Part shown: positions 27,031-38,015 of the stretch, piece after piece
Numbering within the stretch: the first letter of the stretch is position 1
How the letters are laid out: every line of letters begins with the position of its first letter
Origin: Burkholderia cepacia
GTDB lineage: Bacteria; Pseudomonadota; Gammaproteobacteria; Burkholderiales; Burkholderiaceae
Length of the DNA: 64,000 nucleotides
Assembly (NCBI RefSeq): GCF_001039005.1
Contig: NZ_LDWR01000013.1
Location: forward strand, 1-64,000
Direction: 5' to 3'
Notes under the pieces: model-generated
The model's input: only the letters and a program-made list of their open reading frames with translations
What the model was told of the DNA's origin: nothing
Databases searched by the model: none
Made by a program: the position numbers and the translations under genes

Positions 27031-28407
27031 CTACGTGTTGGTTGAGGCGACCGGCGCCGCGACGCGCACGACCGGCAGGCGCAGCACGGCCCGCGTGCCG
27101 GCCGTTCGTTCGGCCACGCGTTCGCCCGCGCGATGACCCGATGCAGCAGCGGCGTGACCATTCGCCGCACCGCCGGCCCGCCCGTTGCCGCCCGCCGCGC
27201 GCGGCGTGACATCGGACAGTTCGATTTCGCCGCCGAGCCGCGCGGCCGCACTGAACGCGAGGTACAGGCCGACCCCGTGCCCGCCCTGCGTGCTGTCGAC
27301 CGGCATCGCGCCGAGCGATTCGCGCAGCGCGGCCGGAATGCCGGGCCCGTCGTCGCATACCTCGAATTCGATTTCGTCGGCCGCGCGGTCGTGCGCGACC
27401 TTCGCGGCCAGCGTCACGCGCTGCGGGCTCGCCCGCGCGGCGTTGTCGAGCAGGATCGTCAGGATCTGGCCGGCCGCGACCGTGTCGTCGAGCGCGACGC
27501 CCGCCGGACGCGCGCCGAGCAGCTCGAACTGCACGTGCGGATGCCGCAGGCGCCAGTGCTCGACGAACGTGTCGAGCCAGTCGTCCACCGGCTGGCGGCT
27601 CGCCGGCGCGCTCGCGCGGCTGCGCAGGCGCGCGAGCGCCGACGTGCAGAGCGTCATCTGTTCCTCGAGCACCCTCAGGTCGGCCTCGTAGCGGGCCAGC
27701 CCCGGATCGGCGCGCGCCGCGTCGCGCAGTTCCTCGGCGAGCATCGCGATCGTCGACAGCGGCGTGCCCATCTCGTGCGCGACGGTGGCGGCCTGCACGC
27801 CGAGCGCAACCGCCCGCTCGTCGCGCAGCAGGTGCTGCTGCGCTTCGCCGAGCGCCGAATCGCGCTGGCGCAGCGCCTTCGACATGCGCGCGACGAACCA
27901 CGCGATCAACCCGACGCTGACCATGAAGTTCGCCCACATCCCGGTGCGGTAGTAGTCGAACAGGTTCGCGGGATTGTCCATGTTGAGCGGCACCGAATCG
28001 AAGCCGAGCGCCGCGTAGCAGGCGACCGCGAACGCCGCGAGCCAGATCATCAGGTGCCACGGCAGCACGGCCGCCGCGATCGCGAGCGACGGCAGGTACA
28101 GCGACACGAACGGGTTGGTCGTGCCGCCCGACAGGAACAGCAGCGCGGACAGCGCACCGAGGTCGACCCACAACTGGCCGAGCAGCTCGAAATTGGTCTC
28201 GGGCCGCGCGCGCAACACACGCACCCAGGTCAGCGCGTTGAAAACGATTTCGAGCGCGATGACCATCAGCATCGCCGGCAACGGCAGATGCACGCCGAAA
28301 TAGGTCTGCACGACGCCGATCGTCACGAGCTGGCCGATGATCGCGAGATTGCGGAGCCAGAACAGGTGACTGAGGTTGACGCGCCCGGTGGTGGTGATTC
28401 GTTGCAT
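27031..28407 (-). CDS. regB: Redox sensor histidine kinase RegB (PrrB/ActS family)
   Basis: A 458-residue membrane sensor with six transmembrane helices in the first 175 residues. The quinone-binding heptapeptide GGTTNPF is present exactly at residues 94-100. The H-box AATVAHEMGTPLSTIAM places the phospho-His at 211, and Cys254 (MTLCTSALARL) lies where RegB has its redox-active Cys. The ATP-binding domain has N and G boxes (DNAARASP, GDDGPGIP-like CDDGPGIPAAL, GGHGVGLYLA). With RegA it should relay quinone pool redox state; target genes are not visible here. Confidence 0.93.
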   Translation of the reverse strand: MQRITTTGRVNLSHLFWLRNLAIIGQLVTIGVVQTYFGVHLPLPAMLMVIALEIVFNALTWVRVLRARPETNFELLGQLWVDLGALSALLFLSGGTTNPFVSLYLPSLAIAAAVLPWHLMIWLAAFAVACYAALGFDSVPLNMDNPANLFDYYRTGMWANFMVSVGLIAWFVARMSKALRQRDSALGEAQQHLLRDERAVALGVQAATVAHEMGTPLSTIAMLAEELRDAARADPGLARYEADLRVLEEQMTLCTSALARLRSRASAPASRQPVDDWLDTFVEHWRLRHPHVQFELLGARPAGVALDDTVAAGQILTILLDNAARASPQRVTLAAKVAHDRAADEIEFEVCDDGPGIPAALRESLGAMPVDSTQGGHGVGLYLAFSAAARLGGEIELSDVTPRAAGGNGRAGGAANGHAAAASGHRAGERVAERTAGTRAVLRLPVVRVAAPVASTNT

Positions 28408-28500
28408 CCGGGCAGTTTACCCGTTTAGCGGGCGGCGCCCCTAGCGGGGCCGGATCGGAGCCGGCGAACGAGGCGCGCACCGCATGCACGGCCCGCGCCG

Positions 28501-28734
28501 TCAGCCGGCCGCGCCGGTCATGCGCTGCGCGATCTCGTCGGCCAGGCACTCGGGGCACCGGCAGCGCGCGCCGGCCGCAGGCTGGGTGCCGCCACCGGGC
28601 AGCGCCGGCATCGACGCGCACCAGCAGTCGAACGGTTGCGTGCGCGCGCCGCAATCGAAGCCGCGCCCGCAGCGCGGGCAGCGCGCACGGTGCGGGGCGG
28701 AACGGGCGGCGGCGGCGGCGGCGGAATCGGTCAT
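28501..28734 (-). CDS. Cysteine-rich CWC-family protein
   Basis: A 77-residue protein with CPRCGRGFDCGA, then the CWC motif (PFDCWCASMPALP) and a C-terminal RCRCPECLADEI, seven cysteines in all; it corresponds to the small proteobacterial cysteine-rich CWC family thought to bind zinc. ATG 28734 is chosen; the in-frame upstream extension is Arg-rich and has no conserved content. It has no operon partner on this strand. Confidence 0.85.
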   Translation of the reverse strand: MTDSAAAAAARSAPHRARCPRCGRGFDCGARTQPFDCWCASMPALPGGGTQPAAGARCRCPECLADEIAQRMTGAAG

Positions 28735-28865
28735 GGCGGAATCGCGGAAGCGGGCGTGAAGTCGCCCCACGCGACAAGCATAGCGCGGCGCACGGATCTT
28801 GCACGCCGGCCGCCTGGCCAAAGTGCGCCCCGAACGAGCCCGCCGCCGCTGCCCGCGCACCGTAG

Positions 28866-30706
<1,841 letters not shown>

Positions 30707-31474
30707 CGGACGATCAGGCATCACCCACCCGCACCCGTACGCGTCCGAAACCGGGCGAGCGTCGCGTGCACATCCTGCAGACGCTTGCGACGATGCTCGA
30801 GGCGCCGAAGCGCGAGAAGATCACGACGGCCTCGCTGGCGGCCCGGCTCGACGTGTCGGAAGCCGCGCTGTACCGCCATTTCCCGAGCAAGGCGAAGATG
30901 TACGAAGGGCTGATCGAGTTCATCGAGCAGTCGCTGTTCGGCCTCGTCAACCAGATCGTCGAGAAGGAGCCGAACGGCGTGCTGCAGGCCCGCACGATCG
31001 CGCTGACGATGCTCAGTTTCGCGGCGAAGAACCCCGGCATGACGCGCGTGCTGACGGGCGAGGCGCTGGTCGGCGAGGACGAGCGCCTCACCGAACGCGT
31101 GAACCAGCTGCTCGATCGCATCGAAGCAACCGTCAAGCAGTGCCTGCGGGTCGCGCGCACGGAGGCGAATGCGCCCGACGGTGCGGCACCGTTCGCGCTG
31201 CCGGCCGACTACGACCCGGCCGCGCGGGCGAGCCTGCTCGTCAGCTACGTGATCGGCCGGTGGCACCGCTTCGCGAAAGGCGGGTTCCAGAAGCCGCCCG
31301 GCGAGCAGGCCGACGCGCATCTGCGGTTGATCCTGCAGTGACCGGCGCCTGACGCGCGCGTCCAGCGCGCTCGCGATGCAGCCGATGCTGCGTCGCAATT
31401 CGAACTCGTCCAATATCGCATTCCCTCCGATCGGGTTAATTTTCACCCGTTTGCAATACAACGGGAGTGATCCG

Positions 31475-34400
31475 GTGAATCGCGAGTTTCCGCATTGTCA
31501 GACGTCCTCCGGCCGACAGCGCGCCGTGGCCGCGCCGCGCCGTTCTCTGCCGGCCGCACCACGCGCACCGCTGCTCGCGCATGCCGCGCTGCTTGCCGGC
31601 GCGATCATCCCGTGGCCATCATCGGCCCAGATCACCGACGGCGGCGCACAACGCGCGGACGGCGTCACGCTGGAAACCGCTCCCGGCGACTATTCGACGA
31701 GCAACTTCGGCAGCCCGGTGTTTTCCGCAGTCAACGGTGGCGTGCTGACCACCACCGGCAAGACGCGGCTGTTCGCGACCGGCACCTATTCGTCGGGGGC
31801 TTCCGCTTTCGGCGACGGGTCGCGCATCGCGCTGCGCGACACCGAAATCCGCACCCGCGGGTTCATCGGGACGGGCATCGACGTTCGCGCAGGCAGCAGC
31901 GCGACAGCCGAAAACATCTCGATCGACACCGACGGAAGAAGTGCACACGGCGTCTATGTCGACGTCAGCGGCAGCCGCGTCGACGTCACCGGCAGCGCGA
32001 TCGTCACGCGCGGCCGCGAAGCGCACGGCATCGCGGTGAACAACGCACCCGGTGCGATCGTGAACGCCACCGATACGATCGTCCGCACCAGCGGCGACTT
32101 CGCATACGGCACGTTCGTCAGCTACGCCGACATCCATGCAACGCTTGCTCGCACCGACATCCGGACGAGCGGGGACTACGCGTCCGGGCTGTTCATGCCC
32201 GGCGCGTCCTCGGTCACGTTCAGCGACGCGCGCGTGGCCACCGACGGCGACCAGGCGCTCGGCATCGACACGCGCAGCGGCCGTGTCGAACTCGCGCGCA
32301 CGCACGTGCACACGCAAGGCATCAACGCGCACGGGCTGTATGCATCGCAGGAAGGTAGCGAGACGCCGGTGGTGCTTGCAACGGACACCGACGTGACGAC
32401 AGCCGGCGACCGTTCGGTCGGTGCCATCGCGCGGCTCGGCGGCAAGGTCGCCATGACGCACGGCGGGATCGCGACGGGCGGCGAACGCGCGTATGGGGTG
32501 CTCGCCAGCGGCGCCGGCTCCGTCGCGTCGCTCACGGACGCCACGGTGACGACGAGCGGCGTGGACGGCACGGCGCTGCGGGCAAGCGCCGGTGGCACGA
32601 TCGGCCTGTCACGCACCGACGTGCGCACGACTGGCGACGGCGCGTGGGCCGCCGGCATTCACGGCGGCACGCTGACCGTCGATGGCGGCTCGCTCGTCAG
32701 CGAGCGGCACGGCGCGATCGACGTATCGGACGCACACGTCTCGCTGCAAAACGGCGCGCGCGTCGCCGGCGGCAACGGCACGCTGTTGTTCGTCGACGCA
32801 CGCTCGGGTGCGCCGGTGCGGCTGACGCTCGATACGGACGCGCAAGCCGCCGGCGACATCGTGAACCGGCCGGCGGACGGCGGCGCCCCGCCGTCGCCCG
32901 CCGTGACCGATGTCGTGCTGTCCAATGGCGCCGCGTGGACGGGCGCGACCGATGCGGTACGCGCGCTGTCGCTCGACACGAACAGCCGGTGGACCGTCAC
33001 CGCGGATTCGTCGGTCGGCTCCGTCGCGCTGAACGGCTCGACCATCGCATTCGCGCCTTCCGATGCGGGCGCGCCGCGCACGCTCGTCGTCTCGGGCGAC
33101 TATGCGGCGCGCGACGGCAGGCTCGTCGTCAACACGACGCTGAACGACGACGCATCGCCATCCGACCGGATCGTGATCGACGGCGGGCACGCGTCCGGCC
33201 ATACCGGCATCGTCGTCCGGCGTGCCGGCGGCAACGGCGCGCAGACCACCGTCGGCATCCCGATCGTCGAGACCCGCAACGGCGGCACGACGGACACCAC
33301 CGCATTCACGCTCGACACCGGATCGGACGGTTATCGCCGCAGTTTCGGCACGGTGTCCGCCGGCGGCTACGACTACATGCTCGCGCGCAGCGGGAACGGC
33401 GGAAAGGAACACGACTGGTATCTCGTTTCCGCCGCGCGGCCCGAGCCGCCGGTGCCGCCCGGTCCGGTCGATCCCGAACCGCCTGTCCACCCCGAAATCC
33501 AGCCGCCGCCGCCTCCGCGCGCCGTCGCACCCGAGCCCGACGCGTATCTGGCCAATGCCGACGCCGCAGCGACGATGGCGATCCACACGCTGCATCAACG
33601 GGAAGATCGCACGCTGCGCACTGGCGATACCGCATCACGCCCGCTCGACGGCGCTGTCTGGCTGCGCGCAGAGGGCCAGATCACATCGGTATCGGGCGGC
33701 AATCGCAGTGTGTCCGGAAACGGCCGCCTGATTCACGCGGGCGCCGACCTGTTCCGTTTCGACGACGGTCGCGGCGGCCACTTCCGGGTCGGCGCGATGG
33801 GCATGTACGGCAGCCAGACGAGCTGGTCGACTCGCCCGCTGTGGAATGCCATCGAGCAGCGCGTCGCCGATGCCACCGCGCGCGGAAGCGTGTCCGGTTA
33901 CAACATCGGCCTGTACGGCACCTGGTACGGCAACCGCGACATCCTGATCGGCCCTTACGTCGATGCGTGGGCCCTGGTCGGCGCCTATGCGAACAGCGTC
34001 GGCGGCAGTCTCGCGACCGACTCGTACCGATCGCGCACCGTGACGGGTTCGCTGGAAGGCGGTTATTCGTTCCGTTTCTACGAGCGCGGCGACACGCGTT
34101 TCCATGTCGAGCCCGAAGCGCAGCTCGTCGTGTCGGACTATCGCGCGGACGCCCATCGCGTTGCGGGCGGTCGTCTCGACGGGCAGGGCTCGGCCGACGT
34201 GCTGACCCGCGTCGGCGTACGCGTGCATGGCGTGACGATCACGCCGTCCGGACGTGAACTTCGGCCGTTCATCGACGCGAACTGGTGGCATGGCCCCGGG
34301 TCGCGGACGCTCACGCTCGACGGCAATGCGTTCTCGTTCGACGTGCCGCGCGATCGCGCGGCATTCCGGATCGGCGCGACCGGGCAGTGGTCGAAACGCT

Positions 34401-34489
34401 TCGCGGTATCGGCCGGCCTCGGGCTGGAATCGAACCTGTCCGACTATGCGGTCGTCAAGGGCGAGCTGGCGGCGAAATACCGGTGGTGA
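31475..34489 (+). CDS. Autotransporter with beta-helix passenger and outer-membrane beta-barrel
   Basis: A roughly 1004-residue type Va secreted protein. An extended N-terminus ends in a signal peptide (LLAHAALLAGAIIPWPSSA then QITDGG). The passenger (about residues 55-640) is made of imperfect 20- to 35-residue strands rich in Thr, Ser, Gly and Asp (e.g. TDIRTSGDYASGLFM, VATDGDQALGIDTRSG), as in pertactin-like right-handed helices. A Pro-rich linker follows (PPVPPGPVDPEPPVHPE), then the barrel with terminal aromatic KYRW. GTG 31475 has a GGGAG site 7 bases upstream; an in-frame ATG at 31376 is an alternative. No Ser protease triad or RGD was seen. Confidence 0.9.
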   Translation: MNREFPHCQTSSGRQRAVAAPRRSLPAAPRAPLLAHAALLAGAIIPWPSSAQITDGGAQRADGVTLETAPGDYSTSNFGSPVFSAVNGGVLTTTGKTRLFATGTYSSGASAFGDGSRIALRDTEIRTRGFIGTGIDVRAGSSATAENISIDTDGRSAHGVYVDVSGSRVDVTGSAIVTRGREAHGIAVNNAPGAIVNATDTIVRTSGDFAYGTFVSYADIHATLARTDIRTSGDYASGLFMPGASSVTFSDARVATDGDQALGIDTRSGRVELARTHVHTQGINAHGLYASQEGSETPVVLATDTDVTTAGDRSVGAIARLGGKVAMTHGGIATGGERAYGVLASGAGSVASLTDATVTTSGVDGTALRASAGGTIGLSRTDVRTTGDGAWAAGIHGGTLTVDGGSLVSERHGAIDVSDAHVSLQNGARVAGGNGTLLFVDARSGAPVRLTLDTDAQAAGDIVNRPADGGAPPSPAVTDVVLSNGAAWTGATDAVRALSLDTNSRWTVTADSSVGSVALNGSTIAFAPSDAGAPRTLVVSGDYAARDGRLVVNTTLNDDASPSDRIVIDGGHASGHTGIVVRRAGGNGAQTTVGIPIVETRNGGTTDTTAFTLDTGSDGYRRSFGTVSAGGYDYMLARSGNGGKEHDWYLVSAARPEPPVPPGPVDPEPPVHPEIQPPPPPRAVAPEPDAYLANADAAATMAIHTLHQREDRTLRTGDTASRPLDGAVWLRAEGQITSVSGGNRSVSGNGRLIHAGADLFRFDDGRGGHFRVGAMGMYGSQTSWSTRPLWNAIEQRVADATARGSVSGYNIGLYGTWYGNRDILIGPYVDAWALVGAYANSVGGSLATDSYRSRTVTGSLEGGYSFRFYERGDTRFHVEPEAQLVVSDYRADAHRVAGGRLDGQGSADVLTRVGVRVHGVTITPSGRELRPFIDANWWHGPGSRTLTLDGNAFSFDVPRDRAAFRIGATGQWSKRFAVSAGLGLESNLSDYAVVKGELAAKYRW

Positions 34490-34556
34490 CACCATGCGCC
34501 GACGGCCCGCCGCGGCCGCCCCGAAATCCGCTTGCCGCAAATTCCGCTATACTTTG

Positions 34557-34587
34557 CCGACATGCCGCCCCCTTGGCGGCATGTCGG
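34557..34587 (+). promoter_or_regulatory. 13-bp perfect hairpin at the start of the metX leader
   Basis: CCGACATGCCGCC (34557-34569), loop of five, complement to 34587. It lies immediately downstream of TATACT at 34548-34553 and touches the riboswitch that follows. There is no T tract, so it is unlikely to be a plain terminator; it may cap the 5' end of the metX mRNA or be part of the regulatory leader. Confidence 0.55.
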
Positions 34588-34683
34588 AAGCGCGCCGATT
34601 TGCTGACTCGATTGCGGGCGCGCGAACCGGCCGGGGCCTCGTCCCGGCGGTTCACTACAAATGCGGCTAAAGAGGTCGTCAGC
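34588..34683 (+). promoter_or_regulatory. SAM-II-type riboswitch in the metX leader
   Basis: The conserved SAM-II elements are present in order: stem P1 GCGCGCC (34590-34596) with GGCGCGC (34617-34623); loop bases GATTT, ATTGC; then ACAAATGCGGCTAAA (34656-34670), matching the SAM-binding AAATG.GCTAAA segment. The H-type pseudoknot can form between GCTGAC (34602-34607) and GTCAGC (34678-34683). A private extra stem (GGCCGGGGC/CCCGG region, about 34628-34648) sits in the variable loop. SAM-II represses methionine genes when SAM is high. The metX ATG is 64 bases downstream, so the expression platform is not a simple ribosome-site block. Confidence 0.72.
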
Positions 34684-34746
34684 CGCGCACCTCCGACTCC
34701 GCGCATCGCCGACACCATTTAGCTGCCCAGTCATAAGGCGGAACGA

Positions 34747-35892
34747 ATGGAATCGATCGGCATCGTCGCTCCACAGACCATGCACTTCGCCGAACCGCTA
34801 CGCTTGCAAAGCGGCAGCGTGATCGGCAACTATCAGCTCGTCGTCGAGACGTACGGCGAGCTCAACGCCGCGCGCTCGAACGCGGTGCTCGTCTGCCACG
34901 CGCTCAACGCGTCGCACCACGTCGCCGGCGTCTACGCGGACGATCCGCGCAGTACCGGCTGGTGGGACAACATGGTCGGCCCCGGCAAGCCGCTCGACAC
35001 CAACCGCTTCTTCGTGATCGGCGTGAACAACCTCGGCTCGTGTTTCGGCTCGACCGGCCCGATGAGCACCGATCCGTCGACCGGCAAGCCGTACGGCGCG
35101 CGCTACCCGGTCGTCACCGTCGAGGACTGGGTGCACGCGCAGGCGCGCGTCGCCGACGCGTTCGGCATCGAGCGCTTCGCCGCGGTGATGGGCGGCAGCC
35201 TCGGCGGGATGCAGGCGCTCGCGTGGAGCCTGATGTATCCGGAGCGCGTCGCGCACTGCATCGACATCGCGTCGACGCCGAAGCTGTCCGCGCAGAACAT
35301 CGCGTTCAACGAGGTCGCGCGCTCGGCGATCCTGTCCGATCCCGACTTCCACGGCGGCGACTACTACGCGCACGACGTGAAACCGAAGCGCGGCCTGCGC
35401 GTCGCGCGGATGATCGGCCACATCACGTATCTGTCCGACGACGACATGGCCGAGAAATTCGGCCGTGCGTTGCGCCGCGCGGACGGCGCGCTCGACGCGT
35501 ACAACTTCAGCTTCGACGTCGAATTCGAGGTCGAGTCGTACCTGCGCTACCAGGGCGACAAGTTCGCCGACTACTTCGACGCGAACACGTACCTGCTGAT
35601 CACGCGCGCGCTCGACTACTTCGACCCGGCGAAGGCGTTCGACGGCAACCTGACGGCCGCGCTCGCGCAGACGCAGGCGAAATACCTGATCGCGAGCTTC
35701 TCGACCGACTGGCGTTTCGCGCCGGCGCGTTCGCGCGAAATCGTGAAGGCGCTGCTCGACAACAAGCGCACGGTCAGCTACGCGGAAATCGACGCGCCGC
35801 ACGGCCACGACGCGTTCCTGCTCGACGACGCGCGTTATCACAACCTGATCCGCGCGTATTACGAACGAATCGCCAACGAGGTGGGTGCATGA
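34747..35892 (+). CDS. metX: Homoserine O-acyltransferase MetX (MetXS)
   Basis: MetX acylates homoserine, the first committed step of methionine synthesis; in beta-proteobacteria this enzyme often uses succinyl-CoA. The 381-residue alpha/beta-hydrolase has the oxyanion [11 protein letters not shown], nucleophile elbow [12 protein letters not shown], catalytic Asp in FSTDWRFAP and His in APHGHDAFL. The stop overlaps the metW start (ATGA). A SAM-II-type riboswitch precedes it. Acetyl- versus succinyl-CoA use cannot be told with certainty from sequence alone. Confidence 0.96.
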   Translation: MESIGIVAPQTMHFAEPLRLQSGSVIGNYQLVVETYGELNAARSNAVLVCHALNASHHVAGVYADDPRSTGWWDNMVGPGKPLDTNRFFVIGVNNLGSCFGSTGPMSTDPSTGKPYGARYPVVTVEDWVHAQARVADAFGIERFAAVMGGSLGGMQALAWSLMYPERVAHCIDIASTPKLSAQNIAFNEVARSAILSDPDFHGGDYYAHDVKPKRGLRVARMIGHITYLSDDDMAEKFGRALRRADGALDAYNFSFDVEFEVESYLRYQGDKFADYFDANTYLLITRALDYFDPAKAFDGNLTAALAQTQAKYLIASFSTDWRFAPARSREIVKALLDNKRTVSYAEIDAPHGHDAFLLDDARYHNLIRAYYERIANEVGA

Positions 35893-36497
35893 ACCAGCAA
35901 GCGCTGAATTCCCTGTCCGCGCGCGCGGACTTCCGCACGATCGCGCGCTGGGTCGAGCCGCGCTCGACCGTGCTCGACCTCGGCTGCGGCGACGGCTCGC
36001 TGCTCGCGCTGCTGATGGAGGAGCTGGACGTCACCGGCTACGGCATCGAACTGAACGACGCGGGCGTGCTCGCGAGCGCGAAGAACGGCATCAACGTAAT
36101 CCAGCAGAATCTCGAGGATGGCCTGCGCCTGTTCGAGGACCACAGCTTCGACATCGCGATCCTGTCGCAAACGCTGCAGACGATCCACCAGACGGCCGCG
36201 ATCCTGCGCGAAACGGCGCGCGTCGGCCGCGAGTGCATCGTGTCGTTCCCGAACTTCGGCTACTGGTCGCACCGGCTGTCGGTGCTGCACGGCCGCATGC
36301 CCGTGTCGAAATCGCTGCCGTACCAGTGGCACAACACGCCGAACGTCCGGGTGCTGACGATCAAGGATTTCGAGGCGCTCGCGCCCGAAGTCGGCGTCAC
36401 GATCCTCGACCGCGTCGTGCTGCACGAAGGCCAGCCGATTCGATGGGGAGCGAACTGGCGTGGTAGTCTTGCTGTCTACCGCGTCAAGCGCAGCTGA
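35889..36497 (+). CDS. metW: Methionine biosynthesis protein MetW
   Basis: A 202-residue SAM-dependent methyltransferase-fold protein that is found with metX and is required for its activity in several Proteobacteria. It has the SAM-binding [24 protein letters not shown], and the MetW-specific [20 protein letters not shown] and [21 protein letters not shown] overlaps the metX stop by four bases, so the two are translationally coupled and share riboswitch control. Confidence 0.95.
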   Translation: MNQQALNSLSARADFRTIARWVEPRSTVLDLGCGDGSLLALLMEELDVTGYGIELNDAGVLASAKNGINVIQQNLEDGLRLFEDHSFDIAILSQTLQTIHQTAAILRETARVGRECIVSFPNFGYWSHRLSVLHGRMPVSKSLPYQWHNTPNVRVLTIKDFEALAPEVGVTILDRVVLHEGQPIRWGANWRGSLAVYRVKRS

Positions 36498-36593
36498 GCC
36501 GGGGGGCCGTTGACGGACGCCGGGCCTGGCCCGCGCCGCTCCCTCCGCCGCGCGCTGCCGCCGCAATCAGTCAACGCTACCCAGTTCCAGTCC

Positions 36594-38015
36594 ATGTCGA
36601 AAACGCCACACGAGGCGCCCGCACTCACCGCTCACGAGGATCACCCCGGCTGGCGAGCCTATCTGAACACGCACATGCTGATCTGCGTGTTCCTCGGCTT
36701 CACGTCGGGGCTGCCGCTCTTCACGCTCGTCTACCTCGTGCAGGCATGGCTGCGCTCCGAGGGCGTGAACCTGAAGGAAATCGGCCTGTTCGCGCTGATC
36801 CAGTTCCCGTATACGTGGAAGTTCCTGTGGGCGCCGCTGATGGACCGCTACCTCCCGCGCCTGCCCGGCTGGCGGCCGGGCCGCCGGCGCGGCTGGATGC
36901 TGCTCACGCAGGTGCTGGTCGCAGGCGCGATCGCCGCGCTCGGCTTCGTGTCGCCGCGCGATTCGATCTGGACGGTGGCCGCGCTCACGACGCTCGTCGC
37001 GTTCTTCGGCGCGAGTTCCGACATCGTGATCGACGCGTACCGCCGCGAGCTGCTGCGCGACACCGAGCAGGGTCTCGGCAACGCGGTGCACGTGAACGCG
37101 TACAAGCTCGCCGCGCTGATTCCCGGCTCGCTGGCGCTGATCCTGTCCGATCACATGCCGTGGGATGTCGTGTTCGCGATCACCGGCGCGTTCATGCTGC
37201 CGGGCATTCTGATGACGCTCGTCGTGCGCGAGCCCGAAGTGGTCGGCACGCCGCCGCGCAACCTGCGCGACGCGATCGTGCTGCCGTTCCGCGAATTCAT
37301 CCAGCGCGACGGCTGGGCCGGCGCGCTGCTCGTCATCGCGTTCATCTTCCTGTTCAAGATCGGCGACACGATGGCCACCACGCTGTCGACGTCGTTCTTT
37401 CTCGACATCGGCTTCTCGCGCACCGAGATCGGCATCGTCGCGAAAACGACCGCGCTCGTCGCGAGCGTCGCCGGCGGCATCATCGGCGGCGTCTGGCTCG
37501 TGAAGATCGGCATCGGCCGCGGGCTGTGGATCTTCGGCGCGCTGCAGATGGTGTCGACGCTCGGCTTCGCGTGGCTCGCACAGCTCGGCCCCGGTTCACC
37601 CGTGCTCGCGATGCTCTACGACTTCACCGTGTCGACGAGCCACGCGATCGCATCGGCGCTGTCGATCTTCGGCATTACCGTCGCGCCGCAATTCAGCCCG
37701 ATGACGGTCGCGCTCGCGCTCGTCTACGGCGTCGAAACCTTCACCACCGGCCTGACGATGGCCGCGTTCGTCGCCTATATCGCGAGCACGACCGATCCGC
37801 GCTACACGGCCACGCAGTTCGCGCTGTTCACGAGCCTCGCGTCGGTGCCGCGCACGCTCGCATCGGCCGCGAGCGGTTTCGTCGTCGCGAAGATCGGCTG
37901 GTTCGACTACTTCATCGTGTGCACCGCGCTCGCGATTCCCGGCATGCTGCTGCTGTTCAAGATCGCGCCGTGGAACGGTACCGCACGCAACGGCGAGGCC
38001 AGCCGTGCGCAGTAA
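36594..38015 (+). CDS. ampG: Muropeptide permease AmpG (MFS)
   Basis: AmpG imports anhydromuropeptides from the periplasm for cell-wall recycling; in Burkholderia and other species its activity feeds beta-lactamase induction. The 473-residue inner-membrane protein has about 12 transmembrane segments and the AmpG signatures GFTSGLPLFTLVYLVQAWL, FPYTWKFLWAPLMDRY and ASSDIVIDAYRRELL. ATG 36594 (MSKTPHEA) is chosen over an in-frame upstream codon. The 3' end overlaps the next gene by 11 bases. Confidence 0.93.
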   Translation: MSKTPHEAPALTAHEDHPGWRAYLNTHMLICVFLGFTSGLPLFTLVYLVQAWLRSEGVNLKEIGLFALIQFPYTWKFLWAPLMDRYLPRLPGWRPGRRRGWMLLTQVLVAGAIAALGFVSPRDSIWTVAALTTLVAFFGASSDIVIDAYRRELLRDTEQGLGNAVHVNAYKLAALIPGSLALILSDHMPWDVVFAITGAFMLPGILMTLVVREPEVVGTPPRNLRDAIVLPFREFIQRDGWAGALLVIAFIFLFKIGDTMATTLSTSFFLDIGFSRTEIGIVAKTTALVASVAGGIIGGVWLVKIGIGRGLWIFGALQMVSTLGFAWLAQLGPGSPVLAMLYDFTVSTSHAIASALSIFGITVAPQFSPMTVALALVYGVETFTTGLTMAAFVAYIASTTDPRYTATQFALFTSLASVPRTLASAASGFVVAKIGWFDYFIVCTALAIPGMLLLFKIAPWNGTARNGEASRAQ

